NCBI GenBank assembly: GCA_033283325.1
Contig: JAWMQO010000001.1
Location: 248,001 to 312,000 of the forward strand
Direction of reading: 5' to 3'
DNA length: 64,000 bases
Source of the DNA: Mangrovimicrobium sp033283325
GTDB lineage: Bacteria > Pseudomonadota > Gammaproteobacteria > Pseudomonadales > Halieaceae
Shown: positions 7,567-16,558 of the stretch, piece by piece
Position numbering within the stretch: the stretch's first letter is position 1
How the letters are laid out: every line of letters starts with the position of its first letter
Notes under the pieces: model-generated
Told to the model about the DNA's origin: nothing
Seen by the model: only the letters and a program-made list of their open reading frames with translations
Databases searched by the model: none
Program-made: the position numbers and the translations under genes

Positions 7567-10083
7567 CTAGCGCGGAATTCCCGCGGGCCTCGGTGGCCGC
7601 TCCACGACTTTGCGCTTGCCTTTCGCGCTGGCCGCCAGGTCCTTGATGCCGCGGGGGTCGAAGGCGTCCACCCTGATCACGTCGTAGAGCGCGGTGAGGG
7701 CGTCCAGTAGCGGCTCGCGCTCCGCTTCCTCGATGATCTTCTCCTGTACTGCCCAGTCCACCAGTTCGGCGCGCTGGTGCCCCAGCAGGAGGGCAATGGC
7801 GTCGATCTGGTCCTCGTCCCGCTTGCGGATCGCGCGGTGCAGCTTGTCGCGGGTGGCGCGGGTGTCCAGGGCCAGGCGGTAGGCATTGAGCACCCGTCCC
7901 ACCGCATCCTGGGGGTCGTCGTTGCGATAGCAACCCTCGGCGAGGTGCTCGCGCAAGGGAGTATCCTCGACAATCGTCGCGGCGACGAGTGTGCCCAGTG
8001 CGTCGTCGGGGCGGCGCTGGCGGCTGTAGCCCGGGGGGAAGACCAGCAGGCGCAGGGGCCAGCGCAGGGAGCTGACCGGGAAGTTGTTGATCGCCGCCTG
8101 CAGCGCTTCCTGGGCGCCGAAGATACTGGTCTTCAGGCTCCATTCCACCAGCGGGCGCTGGTCCTCCGGGCGGTCCTGGTCCAGCCAGTACTTGATCACC
8201 GCGCTGCCGTAGTAGAGGTGGACGAGGCAGTCCGCCATGCGCCCGGACAGCCGCTGGCGCGCCTTCAGGCCACCGCCAACGCTGAGCAGGGTGACGTCGG
8301 TGAGCAGGGCGAAAGCGGCGGAGAAACGCGCCAGCTGCCGGTAGTAGCTTTGCAGCCCGCCCACTTCGGGTACCGTTTCGAGGGCGCCACCCGCGTAGGA
8401 CAGGAGGCAGGCGCGCAGGGCGTTGCGGCTGGTGTGGGCGAGGTGGCGGTAGAACACCGCGTCGAAGTCCCTGGCCCCGGCGCCTGCGTCGGGATTTTCC
8501 GCGGCGGCGATTTCATCGGTAATGAAGGGGTGGCAGCGGATAGCGCCCTGGCCGAAGACCATGAGGCTGCGGGTCAGTATGTTGGCGCCCTCCACCGTGA
8601 TGGCGATGGGCACCGCCTGGTAGGCGCGGGCGAGGAAGTTGCGTGGCCCGGTAATGACGCCACGGCCGGCGACCACGTCCATGGCATGGTTGATGGCGTC
8701 GCGCATCAGGGCGGTATTGTGCAGCTTGAGCAGCGCCGAGGGTACCGAGGGGCGCACACCCCGATCGAGCATGCCGGAAGTGAGCAGGCGCGCCGCGTTC
8801 ATCTGGTAGGTGTAGCCGGCCAGGGACTCGAGCGCCTCCTGGACGCCTTCGAACTGGCTGATGGAGCGACCGAACTGCTCGCGTGTATAGGCGTAGGCCC
8901 CGGTGGCGAGAGAGGCGAGCTTGCCGGCGCCGGTACCGAGGGCCGGCAGGGAAATCGAGCGGCCGATGGACAGGCACTCCAGGAGCATGGTCCAGCCCTT
9001 GCCGAGCATGGCTTCGCCGCCGATCACCTGGCTCATGGGGATGAACACATCGGTGCCCCACGTAGGACCGTTCATGAACACGGTGTTCATGGGCAGGTGG
9101 CGGCTGCCGGCGTTCACTCCCTCGAGTTCCCGCGGTACCAGGACACAGGTGACGCCGACGATCTCCTCGCCACCCAGCAGGCCATCCGGATCGTAGACCT
9201 TGATGGCCAGGCCGATCAGGGTGGCCACTGGGGCGAGGGTGATATAGCGCTTGTTCCAGGTGACCTTCATCCCCAGTACTTCCTTTCCCTCCCACTCGCC
9301 GCGGCAGACGATACCCTTGTCGGGGATCGCGCCGGCGTCAGAGCCGGCCATGGGTGAGGTCAGGGCAAAGCAGGGGATTTCCTCGCCGGCGGCGAGCCGC
9401 GGCAGGTAGTACTGTTTCTGTTCATCGGTACCGTAGTGGCTGAGCAGTTCCCCGGGACCGAGGGAGTTGGGCACCATCACCGTGACCGCGCCGGACACGC
9501 TGCGGGTGGAGAGTTTCATCACGATTTCCGAGTGGCCGGTGTGGGAGAAACCCTTGCCGCCATACTCTGCGGGGATCACCAGGCCGAAGAAGCCCTCCTT
9601 GCGGATGTAGTCCCAGACCGCTTCCGGGAGGTCGTAGTCCTCGTGCGTCATCGCCCAGTCGTCCAGCATCGCGCAGAGTGCTTCGGTCGGGCCTTCGAGG
9701 AAAGCCTGCTCTTCCTCACTGAGCTGGGCCGGGCGCGCCTCGATCAGTTTGTGCCATTGCGGATCGCCGGAGAACAGCTCGCCGTCCCAGTCCACCGAGC
9801 CGGATTTCAGCGCCTCTGTCTCGGTCTCGGAGAGTTTCGGCAGCATGCCGCGAATCTGGCCCAGCAGCGGCTTGCTGACCTGGTTCAGGCGGAAGTCGCC
9901 GGGTCTCAGCAGTACGAAGGCGACGCCCAGGAACGCCGCGCCGAACAGGAAGCTGAAAAGTCCGAAACCGTCCCAGAGCCAGCCGATAAAGGTCGCGGCG
10001 GCCAGCACCAGCAATGCACTCTGGCTATCGCTTCGGCGGTACAGGAGCACAAGGGCGGCGATCACGAACAACAGGACGCTCAT
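7567..10083 (-). CDS. fadE: Acyl-CoA dehydrogenase FadE
   Basis: An 838-residue protein, close in size to E. coli FadE (about 814). Two N-terminal membrane helices (residues 1-22 and 27-60) anchor it. The acyl-CoA dehydrogenase domains follow: the FAD/substrate region with GLVIPAEYGGKGFS and CFALTSPMAGSDAGAIPDKG, then the C-terminal helical domain with LSIGRSISLPALGTGAGK. The FadE-specific C-terminal domain (DUF1974-like) starts near residue 550. It catalyses the first, FAD-linked step of fatty-acid beta-oxidation. It is monocistronic as far as can be seen; the 113-bp gap to the divergent S9 peptidase holds both promoters. Confidence 0.95.
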   Translation of the reverse strand: MSVLLFVIAALVLLYRRSDSQSALLVLAAATFIGWLWDGFGLFSFLFGAAFLGVAFVLLRPGDFRLNQVSKPLLGQIRGMLPKLSETETEALKSGSVDWDGELFSGDPQWHKLIEARPAQLSEEEQAFLEGPTEALCAMLDDWAMTHEDYDLPEAVWDYIRKEGFFGLVIPAEYGGKGFSHTGHSEIVMKLSTRSVSGAVTVMVPNSLGPGELLSHYGTDEQKQYYLPRLAAGEEIPCFALTSPMAGSDAGAIPDKGIVCRGEWEGKEVLGMKVTWNKRYITLAPVATLIGLAIKVYDPDGLLGGEEIVGVTCVLVPRELEGVNAGSRHLPMNTVFMNGPTWGTDVFIPMSQVIGGEAMLGKGWTMLLECLSIGRSISLPALGTGAGKLASLATGAYAYTREQFGRSISQFEGVQEALESLAGYTYQMNAARLLTSGMLDRGVRPSVPSALLKLHNTALMRDAINHAMDVVAGRGVITGPRNFLARAYQAVPIAITVEGANILTRSLMVFGQGAIRCHPFITDEIAAAENPDAGAGARDFDAVFYRHLAHTSRNALRACLLSYAGGALETVPEVGGLQSYYRQLARFSAAFALLTDVTLLSVGGGLKARQRLSGRMADCLVHLYYGSAVIKYWLDQDRPEDQRPLVEWSLKTSIFGAQEALQAAINNFPVSSLRWPLRLLVFPPGYSRQRRPDDALGTLVAATIVEDTPLREHLAEGCYRNDDPQDAVGRVLNAYRLALDTRATRDKLHRAIRKRDEDQIDAIALLLGHQRAELVDWAVQEKIIEEAEREPLLDALTALYDVIRVDAFDPRGIKDLAASAKGKRKVVERPPRPAGIPR

Positions 10084-10196
10084 GGCGAAAACCTCTTTGG
10101 GGATACAGTCCTTATTACGTTAGTTCATGCTGCGTGGTTTGCCAGCCCGGGGGGGGCTACACTTCGGTTACCTCTTCACCATGGGAGCTTCGGCAA

Positions 10197-12212
10197 ATGC
10201 GACACAGCCCTGTCAGGTCCTGCCTTTTCGCGCCGCTACTGTTAATTGCCCTGGCACTCTGTCGCCAGGGCCTCGCCGCCGAAGGGCGCGAGACCGCTTC
10301 CTACGGCTCCTGGCCCTCGCCGATCAGCGCCGCTTCAGTCTCCGAAGGCAGCCGTGGCCTGTTCGACCTGGCCACAGACGGAGACGACCTGTACTGGGCC
10401 GAGAGCCGTCCGCAGGAGGGTGGGCGGGTGACCATCATGCGCCAGCGATCCGCTGGCGAACCCGAGGAACTCCTGCCCGAACCCTGGAACGTGCGGACCC
10501 GGGTGCAGGAGTACGGTGGCCGCTCCTACGTGGTTGGCGAGGGCACGCTCTGGTTCAGCAACTTCGCCGACCAGCGCATGTACCGCCTGGTGCCAGGCTC
10601 CGAGCCGCAGCCTATCACCCCGGAAGCCGCCCTGCGCTACGCCGCCTGCGTGTTTGACGCCCTGCGCCAGCGCCTGGTCTGCGTCCGCGAAGACCACCGG
10701 GGTGAGGGCGAGGCGGTCAATGCCCTGGTCGCGCTGCCGCTGGAGGGGGTGCACGAGGGGGAGGTGCTGTTCGGCGACAGCGATTTCGTCTCGCCGGCGG
10801 CCCTGTCTGCGGATTACAAACACATCGCCTTCGTGAGCTGGGACCACCCCAACCTGCCCTGGGACAACACCACCCTGCGTTCCGCCAGTTTCGACGCCAG
10901 CGGAAAACTGGCGCAGCTGCGATCCCATAACCCCGCGGGCGAATCGGTACTGGACCCGCAGTGGGATGCGCAGGGGCGCTTGTACGCCATCAGCGACCGC
11001 GACGACTGGTGGAGTCTCTACCGGGTCGAAGGGGAGAGCTTCACCATGGTGAAGACCGGTCTCGAAGAGGCGGAGCTCGGCGGCCCCGAATGGTGGATCG
11101 GCAAGCATTATTACGCCTTCCTCGACGATGGCAGGATCGCTGCGCGCATTACCAGCCACGGCGTGCAGCAGTTGTACCTGATCGACCCGCAGGGGGGCAA
11201 AGCTGAACTGCTGGATTTGCAAAGCGCCGCGCTGGAGAGTGTCCTCTCCCGAAAGGGGCTCCTGTACGTGATCAATGAGCCGCTGGACCGTCCCGACGAA
11301 ATTCTGCAGATCAAAGCGGGTAAACCGGGATCGAAAGTGCTGCGCCGGGCCCGGGACAAGAGTCTCGACCCCGCCTGGGCCGCCCCTCACCAGGCGCTTA
11401 CCTTTCCCAGCGCAGGCGGGGCGAGCGCCCACGCCCTGTACTTTCCGCCGACCAACCCCGATGTGCAGGCCCCCGCGGATGAAAAGCCGCCGCTCCTGGT
11501 ACAGATTCACGGCGGCCCCACGCATATGTCCTTCCCCTATTATTCGGTGGATCGCAGCTACTGGACGAGCCGCGGCTTCGCCATTCTCGACATCAACTAC
11601 CGTGGCAGCACCGGCTACGGACGCAAGTACCGGCAGGCCCTCTACGGGGAGTGGGGCATAGCCGACGTGGAAGACGCCGTGGCCGGCGCCAGTTGGCTGG
11701 CCGCCCAGGGCAAGGCCGACCCGGATCGCCTGATCATCCGCGGCGGCAGCGCTGGCGGCTTCACCACCCTGGCGGCACTGGCCTTCCACGAGGTCTTCGA
11801 TGCCGGCGCCAGTTATTTTGGGGTCAGCGACATGGAGGCCCTCGCCCAGGAAACCCACAAGTTCGAATCGCGCTACCTGGACCAACTCGTCGGGCCCTAT
11901 CCCGAAAGAAAGGATCTCTACGTTGCACGCTCGCCAATTCACCACTTGCAGGGTTTCAAGGCGCCGCTGTTGCTCCTGCAAGGCCTGGATGACAAGGTGG
12001 TGCCGCCGAACCAGTCGGAGATGATCTTCGAGGCGCTGAAGAAACGAGGCGTGCCCACTGCCTACATCGCCTTCGAGGGGGAGGGCCACGGCTTCGTCAA
12101 GGCCGAGAACAGCATCCGCTCCCGGGAGTCGGAATACGCATTCTACGCGCGGATTTTCGGCTTCGCGCCCGCGGAGGAACTTCCGCCGCTGGAGATTATC
12201 GGTCTCGACTAG
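10197..12212 (+). CDS. Secreted S9 family (prolyl oligopeptidase-type) peptidase
   Basis: A 671-residue protein with a signal peptide (MRHSPVRSCLFAPLLLIALALC...GLAA). An N-terminal beta-propeller spans about 35-380 and a C-terminal alpha/beta hydrolase about 400-660. The catalytic triad is visible: Ser518 in GGSAGG, Asp599 in QGLDDKVVP, His631 in EGEGHGF. A HGGP oxyanion motif (QIHGGPTHMSF) is present. It matches acylaminoacyl-peptidase/dipeptidyl-peptidase-5-like S9 enzymes that trim short peptides in the periplasm. ATG 10197 was chosen over longer in-frame starts because it gives a clean signal peptide; the RBS is weak. Confidence 0.9.
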   Translation: MRHSPVRSCLFAPLLLIALALCRQGLAAEGRETASYGSWPSPISAASVSEGSRGLFDLATDGDDLYWAESRPQEGGRVTIMRQRSAGEPEELLPEPWNVRTRVQEYGGRSYVVGEGTLWFSNFADQRMYRLVPGSEPQPITPEAALRYAACVFDALRQRLVCVREDHRGEGEAVNALVALPLEGVHEGEVLFGDSDFVSPAALSADYKHIAFVSWDHPNLPWDNTTLRSASFDASGKLAQLRSHNPAGESVLDPQWDAQGRLYAISDRDDWWSLYRVEGESFTMVKTGLEEAELGGPEWWIGKHYYAFLDDGRIAARITSHGVQQLYLIDPQGGKAELLDLQSAALESVLSRKGLLYVINEPLDRPDEILQIKAGKPGSKVLRRARDKSLDPAWAAPHQALTFPSAGGASAHALYFPPTNPDVQAPADEKPPLLVQIHGGPTHMSFPYYSVDRSYWTSRGFAILDINYRGSTGYGRKYRQALYGEWGIADVEDAVAGASWLAAQGKADPDRLIIRGGSAGGFTTLAALAFHEVFDAGASYFGVSDMEALAQETHKFESRYLDQLVGPYPERKDLYVARSPIHHLQGFKAPLLLLQGLDDKVVPPNQSEMIFEALKKRGVPTAYIAFEGEGHGFVKAENSIRSRESEYAFYARIFGFAPAEELPPLEIIGLD

Positions 12213-12453
12213 TCCCGCTGAGCCGGGTGGGGCGGTTTGACTGCCCATGCCCGGTCCTTATACTTGTTCGGGCTTGATAGCCCATTTATTTGTGGCCCTC
12301 ACCTACGTTCAGTACGACTGATCCTCTTTTTGTCGTTCATGAATATCTGATCTCCCTCAAGCGGAGCCCGCAGACCCAAGCGCTCGCGGGCCACAAGCTT
12401 CTCGTCCTGGCGGGCGTGAGAGTGGACACATTCACTGCACCGGGAGCACCCCT

Positions 12454-12924
12454 ATGAGCCTACTGATCGGCGACAATGTTGTCGCATCCATCCATTACAA
12501 ACTCACCAACAACGAGGGCGAAGTCCTCGACAGCTCCGAGGGCGCGTCCCCCCTGAGCTACCTGCACGGCGCCGGCAATATCATCCCGGGGCTGGAGAAT
12601 GCGCTGGTCGGCAAGGCCGCGGGTAGCAGCCTGCAGGTGAAGATTCCACCGGCTGAGGCCTATGGCGAAGTCATGCAACAGCTCATCGATACGGTTCCCC
12701 TGGAGGCCTTCCAGGGCGTGGAGTCGGTTGAACCGGGTATGGCCTTCGAGGCGCGGCAGGCGGACGGCTCGGCCCGGCGTATCGTGGTCACCCAGGTGGA
12801 AGGTGACCAGGTCACCGTAGACGCCAACCACCCGCTGGCCGGCGTGGAGCTGAATTTCGACGTGGAAGTCGTCGAGGTGCGCGCTGCCAGCGACGAGGAA
12901 ATCCAGCACGGGCACGCCCACTGA
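12454..12924 (+). CDS. slyD: FKBP-type peptidyl-prolyl cis-trans isomerase SlyD
   Basis: A 156-residue protein with an FKBP domain interrupted by an insert-in-flap chaperone domain, as in SlyD. Motifs include VASIHYKLTNNEGEVLDSS, YLHGAGNIIPGLENAL, PAEAYGE and VDANHPLAGVELNFDVEV. The short C-terminal HGHAH tail is a much reduced version of the His-rich metal-binding tail of E. coli SlyD. A GGGAGC RBS precedes ATG 12454. It stands alone; 240 bp upstream hold its promoter and a weak GCCCGC/GCGGGC hairpin near 12365-12391. It converges on the TIGR03790 gene with 8 bp between stops. Confidence 0.93.
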   Translation: MSLLIGDNVVASIHYKLTNNEGEVLDSSEGASPLSYLHGAGNIIPGLENALVGKAAGSSLQVKIPPAEAYGEVMQQLIDTVPLEAFQGVESVEPGMAFEARQADGSARRIVVTQVEGDQVTVDANHPLAGVELNFDVEVVEVRAASDEEIQHGHAH

Positions 12925-12932
12925 GGGCGGCT

Positions 12933-14189
12933 TCAGTCCACGGGCTGAAGCTTGTAGAAGGCGGCAAGCGGGTTCGGCAGCGGCAGTTCGTGGGGCGGGC
13001 TGCCGAGCTCGATTTCCACACCCACCGGCCTGAATGGCCCCAGGGCTGAATCCGCGGCCAGCCACTGGTAGTGGCCGGGCAGGAGCTGCGACGTGTGCAC
13101 TGTCAAATCGCCTCCCTTCTCTTCGATCCGGTAGCCGAGATAGGGCGCGGCCAGTGGGTCACCGATGAATACGCCCTGGCCGGGCATCAATACGCTCTTC
13201 CAGTAGGCCTCCAGCAAGGTTCGCCCCGCCAGGTACTGTTCAATCATTCGTGGCGGGTGGGGGAACTTTGCGGTGAAATTACAGGGTTCTGTCACCGTGC
13301 CGTAACTCCCCGTCGCGCCGGCCTGAAGCCACTCGACGGCGCTCATCTGGCGCCCTCCGCTCAATTGTCCGCCGGCGGAGGTCAGGTGGTCCGCTGCCGC
13401 CCCCGGCAGATAGCGATTGCTGGTAATCCCCGGCACCCAGCGTGAACCGGTGAAATAGAACAGGATATCCCGCTGGTTTTCCACCGCTTCGCTGTTTTCC
13501 ACATGAATCTCCAGTTGCCCCGCAAAGCGATGCCTGGCCTCGGGATAGGAGCTCTTGCGAACGCTGCGGGCCTTGTCCGAGGTTTCCACTAACCAGGCTG
13601 CGGGCCTGGTGTCTGGGTGGCGGTAATGCCATCCGCGTGAACTTGCCCCGCGGTCAATCAGGGCTTTCGCCTCTTCCAGGGAGTCGGCGGCGAGCATCAT
13701 GCTGGGCCGTATGCCGAATTTGCTTAGCGCTTCGAGGCTGCTGGCTCGGGCGTAGTTGTTGACGGCGGTGGTATTACACTTCGAGGCGCAGTACTTTTCA
13801 TCGAAGCCAAATGTAAAGGCCGAAGTCATCGACATACACTTCACCACGTAAGGCTGCATCCATGTCAGTACGAGGCCCTGTATCCTGTCCGGCAGACTGT
13901 TCCTGAGCTGCTGCGTAGCTGTATCGAACTGCGCCGCGCTAATTCCCTTCGCCCCCGGGTCAAGGGCGACATGGAACAGGTTTTCCCTGGGAATCTCGTG
14001 CTTCAGGAGATAGTAATCCCCGATCTGGCGGCTGAGGGGGTCGAGATCGTTGACCACAACCCCAAGTGATGTGGGCTGTATACCCGGCTCCGGCAAGGCG
14101 ATCCCTGGGGGAGCATGATCAGAGCCTTCCACTCGCGCAGTTTGCGCAAACAGGGCAATGAGGAGCAGGAGGATATAGCAAGGCCGCAT
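12933..14189 (-). CDS. TIGR03790 family secreted protein
   Basis: A 418-residue protein from ATG 14189, with signal peptide MRPCYILLLLIALFAQTARVEG; starts at 14210 (ATG) and 14213 (TTG) are possible but add a charged lead. Diagnostic stretches of the TIGR03790 family are present: LGVVVNDLDPLSRQIGDYYL, IPRENLFHVAL, LVLTWMQPYVVKCMSMTSAF, and WLQAGATGSYGTVTEPCNF near the C-terminus. The family has no established function. It is transcribed divergently from cti across only 74 bp, so the two may share control. Confidence 0.85.
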   Translation of the reverse strand: MRPCYILLLLIALFAQTARVEGSDHAPPGIALPEPGIQPTSLGVVVNDLDPLSRQIGDYYLLKHEIPRENLFHVALDPGAKGISAAQFDTATQQLRNSLPDRIQGLVLTWMQPYVVKCMSMTSAFTFGFDEKYCASKCNTTAVNNYARASSLEALSKFGIRPSMMLAADSLEEAKALIDRGASSRGWHYRHPDTRPAAWLVETSDKARSVRKSSYPEARHRFAGQLEIHVENSEAVENQRDILFYFTGSRWVPGITSNRYLPGAAADHLTSAGGQLSGGRQMSAVEWLQAGATGSYGTVTEPCNFTAKFPHPPRMIEQYLAGRTLLEAYWKSVLMPGQGVFIGDPLAAPYLGYRIEEKGGDLTVHTSQLLPGHYQWLAADSALGPFRPVGVEIELGSPPHELPLPNPLAAFYKLQPVD

Positions 14190-14263
14190 ACAGGTGTCGT
14201 GTCGTCCCATCAATGTCGTTACTATAGAGTCATTGCGTCCATGCCGTCATCCTGGCCAGTATA

Positions 14264-16558
14264 ATGAAAAGTCCTATTTTTACAGTTCTGTGCTTCCTGA
14301 GCGCTTTCGCTGGCAATGTCATGGCCGACAGCCTGGAGCTGGCGCAGCAGGCGCAAGATATCCTCGAGCGGCGCTGCATGGTGTGCCATGGCTGTTACGA
14401 CGCCCCCTGCCAGCTGAAGCTGGAGTCCCGGGCCGGGCTGGAGCGGGGCGCCAGCGAGGCACTGGTATACGATTCCACCCGCCTGCGGGAGGCCGAGATG
14501 ACCCGGCTTTTCATCGACGCTCGAACCACGGCGCAGTGGCGCAAGCGGAATTTCTACCCGGTGCTGGACGACGAAGACCCTGAGCGTGGACTCCTCTATC
14601 GCATGCTGGAGTTGAAACGGGAGCATCCCCTGCCGGCCTCCGCTCCCATGCCTGAGGGCTTCGATTTCTCTCTCGACCGCGAGCAGCAGTGTGCCAAACC
14701 CGAGGACTTCGACGATTTCAGGAAGGATTATCCGCTCTGGGGGATGCCCTTCGGCCTGCCGGGACTCTCCGAGGATGAACACCGCAGCATGACCGACTGG
14801 CTGCGGGCAGGGGCACCCGCGCCGCCACTGCCGCCGCTGCAAGCGGGCGAAGCCGATGCCTTGCAACAGTGGGAGGCCTTTCTCAACGGCGAGGGCAATA
14901 AAGAGCGCCTCATGGCGCGCTACATCTACGAACACCTTTTCCTTGCGGATATCTACTTTGGCGGTGTGGAGAAGCCCGCCTGGTTTCGCCTGGTGCGTTC
15001 CACCACGCCACCCGGCGAAGCTCTGAAGGTCATCCGCAGCCGACGCCCCTTCGACGATCCCGGCAGCAAGCGGTTCTACTACCGCCTGATGCGAATGCCG
15101 TCGCAACCTCTGGTGAAAAACCACATGCCCTATCGCCTGGATGAGGCGCGGATGGAACGCTACCAGGAATTGTTCCTCGATCCGGAATACGAAGTTAAAA
15201 AATTGCCCGGATACGAACTGAAAGTCGCAGCGAATCCCTTTATCAGTTTCGAGGCGATTCCCTCACTCTCCCGCTACCGGTTCATGCTCGATGAAGCGCA
15301 GTTCACTATCATGAATTTCATCAAGGGCCCGGTCTGTCGCGGCAGCGTGGCACTTAACGTGATCGACGACCGTTTCTGGGTGATGTTTATCGATCCCGAT
15401 CAAGTGCATAACGAGGGCAGCGAGGCCTTCCTCGCCCGGGAAGCGGGCGCCATGCGCCTGCCCACCCCGCGCACCGGGACGGTTATCGACCTCCTGACCT
15501 GGCGCGGCTACGCCAAGGACGCGCAGAAATACGCCAAGAAACGCGCGCGCTACGTCAAGCAACGGCTTGCCGATGAGGGGGGCGGGCTCAACGCCGCTTA
15601 CATCTGGGACGGTGACGGCAGTAACGCCAACGCGGCCCTTACGGTCCTTCGGCATTTCGATTCCGCGACTGTGCTGAAAGGCTTTGTCGGGCGCGAGCCA
15701 AAGACTGCCTGGGTCGTGGGCTATCCCTTGTTGGAGCGGATTCACTACCTGCTGGTCGCCAACTACGATGTCTATGGCGCCGTTTCACACCAACTCGAAT
15801 CGCGGCTCTACATGGACTTCCTGCGCATGGAGGGCGAGAGCAGTTTTCTCGCTTTCATGCCCCGGGAAACGCGCGGTGTGCTGTGGCACCACTGGTACCG
15901 CGACGCGCCTGAATCGGCGACCGATTATTTTGCCGCCCTTTCGAAAACCTATGACGCGAAGAGCAGCGTAAGTTTCGAAACCAGTGATCCCAAGGGTGAG
16001 TTCCTGCGGCTGCAACAGAAGCGCATCTACGGAGCGCAGTCGCAGAGATGGGATTATCGCGGTACGGCCAGCAAGGAACTGGTGGAAATATTCGACGGCC
16101 TGCAGCGCAATGTCGGCACTCACAACAGCTTCTTGCCGCAGGTAACCCTGCTTAATATCATCGGCGATAAATCCGACCGTGTTTACACCCTGGTCCGCGA
16201 TTCCGGCTACAGCAATATCGCGCAGTTGTTCGAGGAAACAGAGCGCCGCTTGCCTGGGGAAGATGCCCTGACCGTCGTCCCCGGTTTTCTCGGCGCTTAC
16301 CCGAATTATTTCCTGGTGCTGAACGAGAAGGAAATGCCCCTCTTTGCACGCAGCGTTGCCGGGCTTGAATCCGCCGAAGACTACGCGGCGCTGGTCAAAC
16401 GCTGGGGAGTGCAGCGCAGCGACCCCTGGTTCTGGCGAATCAGCGACAAATTCCATGACATGCTCCTGGCGGAGCAGCCGTTGGAAGGGGGCCTGCTGGA
16501 TTACAATCGCTACCGGGAAGGTGGTGTGCCCGCTGACCGGGAAACAGCCTCGCCCTGA
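14264..16558 (+). CDS. cti: Fatty acid cis/trans isomerase (c-type haem protein)
   Basis: A 764-residue periplasmic enzyme, the same size as Pseudomonas Cti. It has signal peptide MKSPIFTVLCFLSAFAGNVMA and a haem-c motif CMVCH at residues 38-42. The following conserved regions include YNVHQ-like RYKFMLD elements (SRYRFMLDEAQFTIMNFIKGPVCRG) split between domains, WVMFIDPDQ, and ANYDVYGAVSHQLESRLYMD. Cti converts membrane cis-unsaturated fatty acids to trans, stiffening the membrane on solvent or heat shock. Its last 49 bp overlap the 3' end of the convergent TIR-TPR gene. Confidence 0.93.
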   Translation: MKSPIFTVLCFLSAFAGNVMADSLELAQQAQDILERRCMVCHGCYDAPCQLKLESRAGLERGASEALVYDSTRLREAEMTRLFIDARTTAQWRKRNFYPVLDDEDPERGLLYRMLELKREHPLPASAPMPEGFDFSLDREQQCAKPEDFDDFRKDYPLWGMPFGLPGLSEDEHRSMTDWLRAGAPAPPLPPLQAGEADALQQWEAFLNGEGNKERLMARYIYEHLFLADIYFGGVEKPAWFRLVRSTTPPGEALKVIRSRRPFDDPGSKRFYYRLMRMPSQPLVKNHMPYRLDEARMERYQELFLDPEYEVKKLPGYELKVAANPFISFEAIPSLSRYRFMLDEAQFTIMNFIKGPVCRGSVALNVIDDRFWVMFIDPDQVHNEGSEAFLAREAGAMRLPTPRTGTVIDLLTWRGYAKDAQKYAKKRARYVKQRLADEGGGLNAAYIWDGDGSNANAALTVLRHFDSATVLKGFVGREPKTAWVVGYPLLERIHYLLVANYDVYGAVSHQLESRLYMDFLRMEGESSFLAFMPRETRGVLWHHWYRDAPESATDYFAALSKTYDAKSSVSFETSDPKGEFLRLQQKRIYGAQSQRWDYRGTASKELVEIFDGLQRNVGTHNSFLPQVTLLNIIGDKSDRVYTLVRDSGYSNIAQLFEETERRLPGEDALTVVPGFLGAYPNYFLVLNEKEMPLFARSVAGLESAEDYAALVKRWGVQRSDPWFWRISDKFHDMLLAEQPLEGGLLDYNRYREGGVPADRETASP

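Noticed and set aside
7777..9357. 526-codon plus-strand frame
   Set aside because: Antisense to fadE; no family motif and typical shadow composition.
10335..12248. 637-codon minus-strand frame
   Set aside because: Antisense to the S9 peptidase, which has a full catalytic triad.
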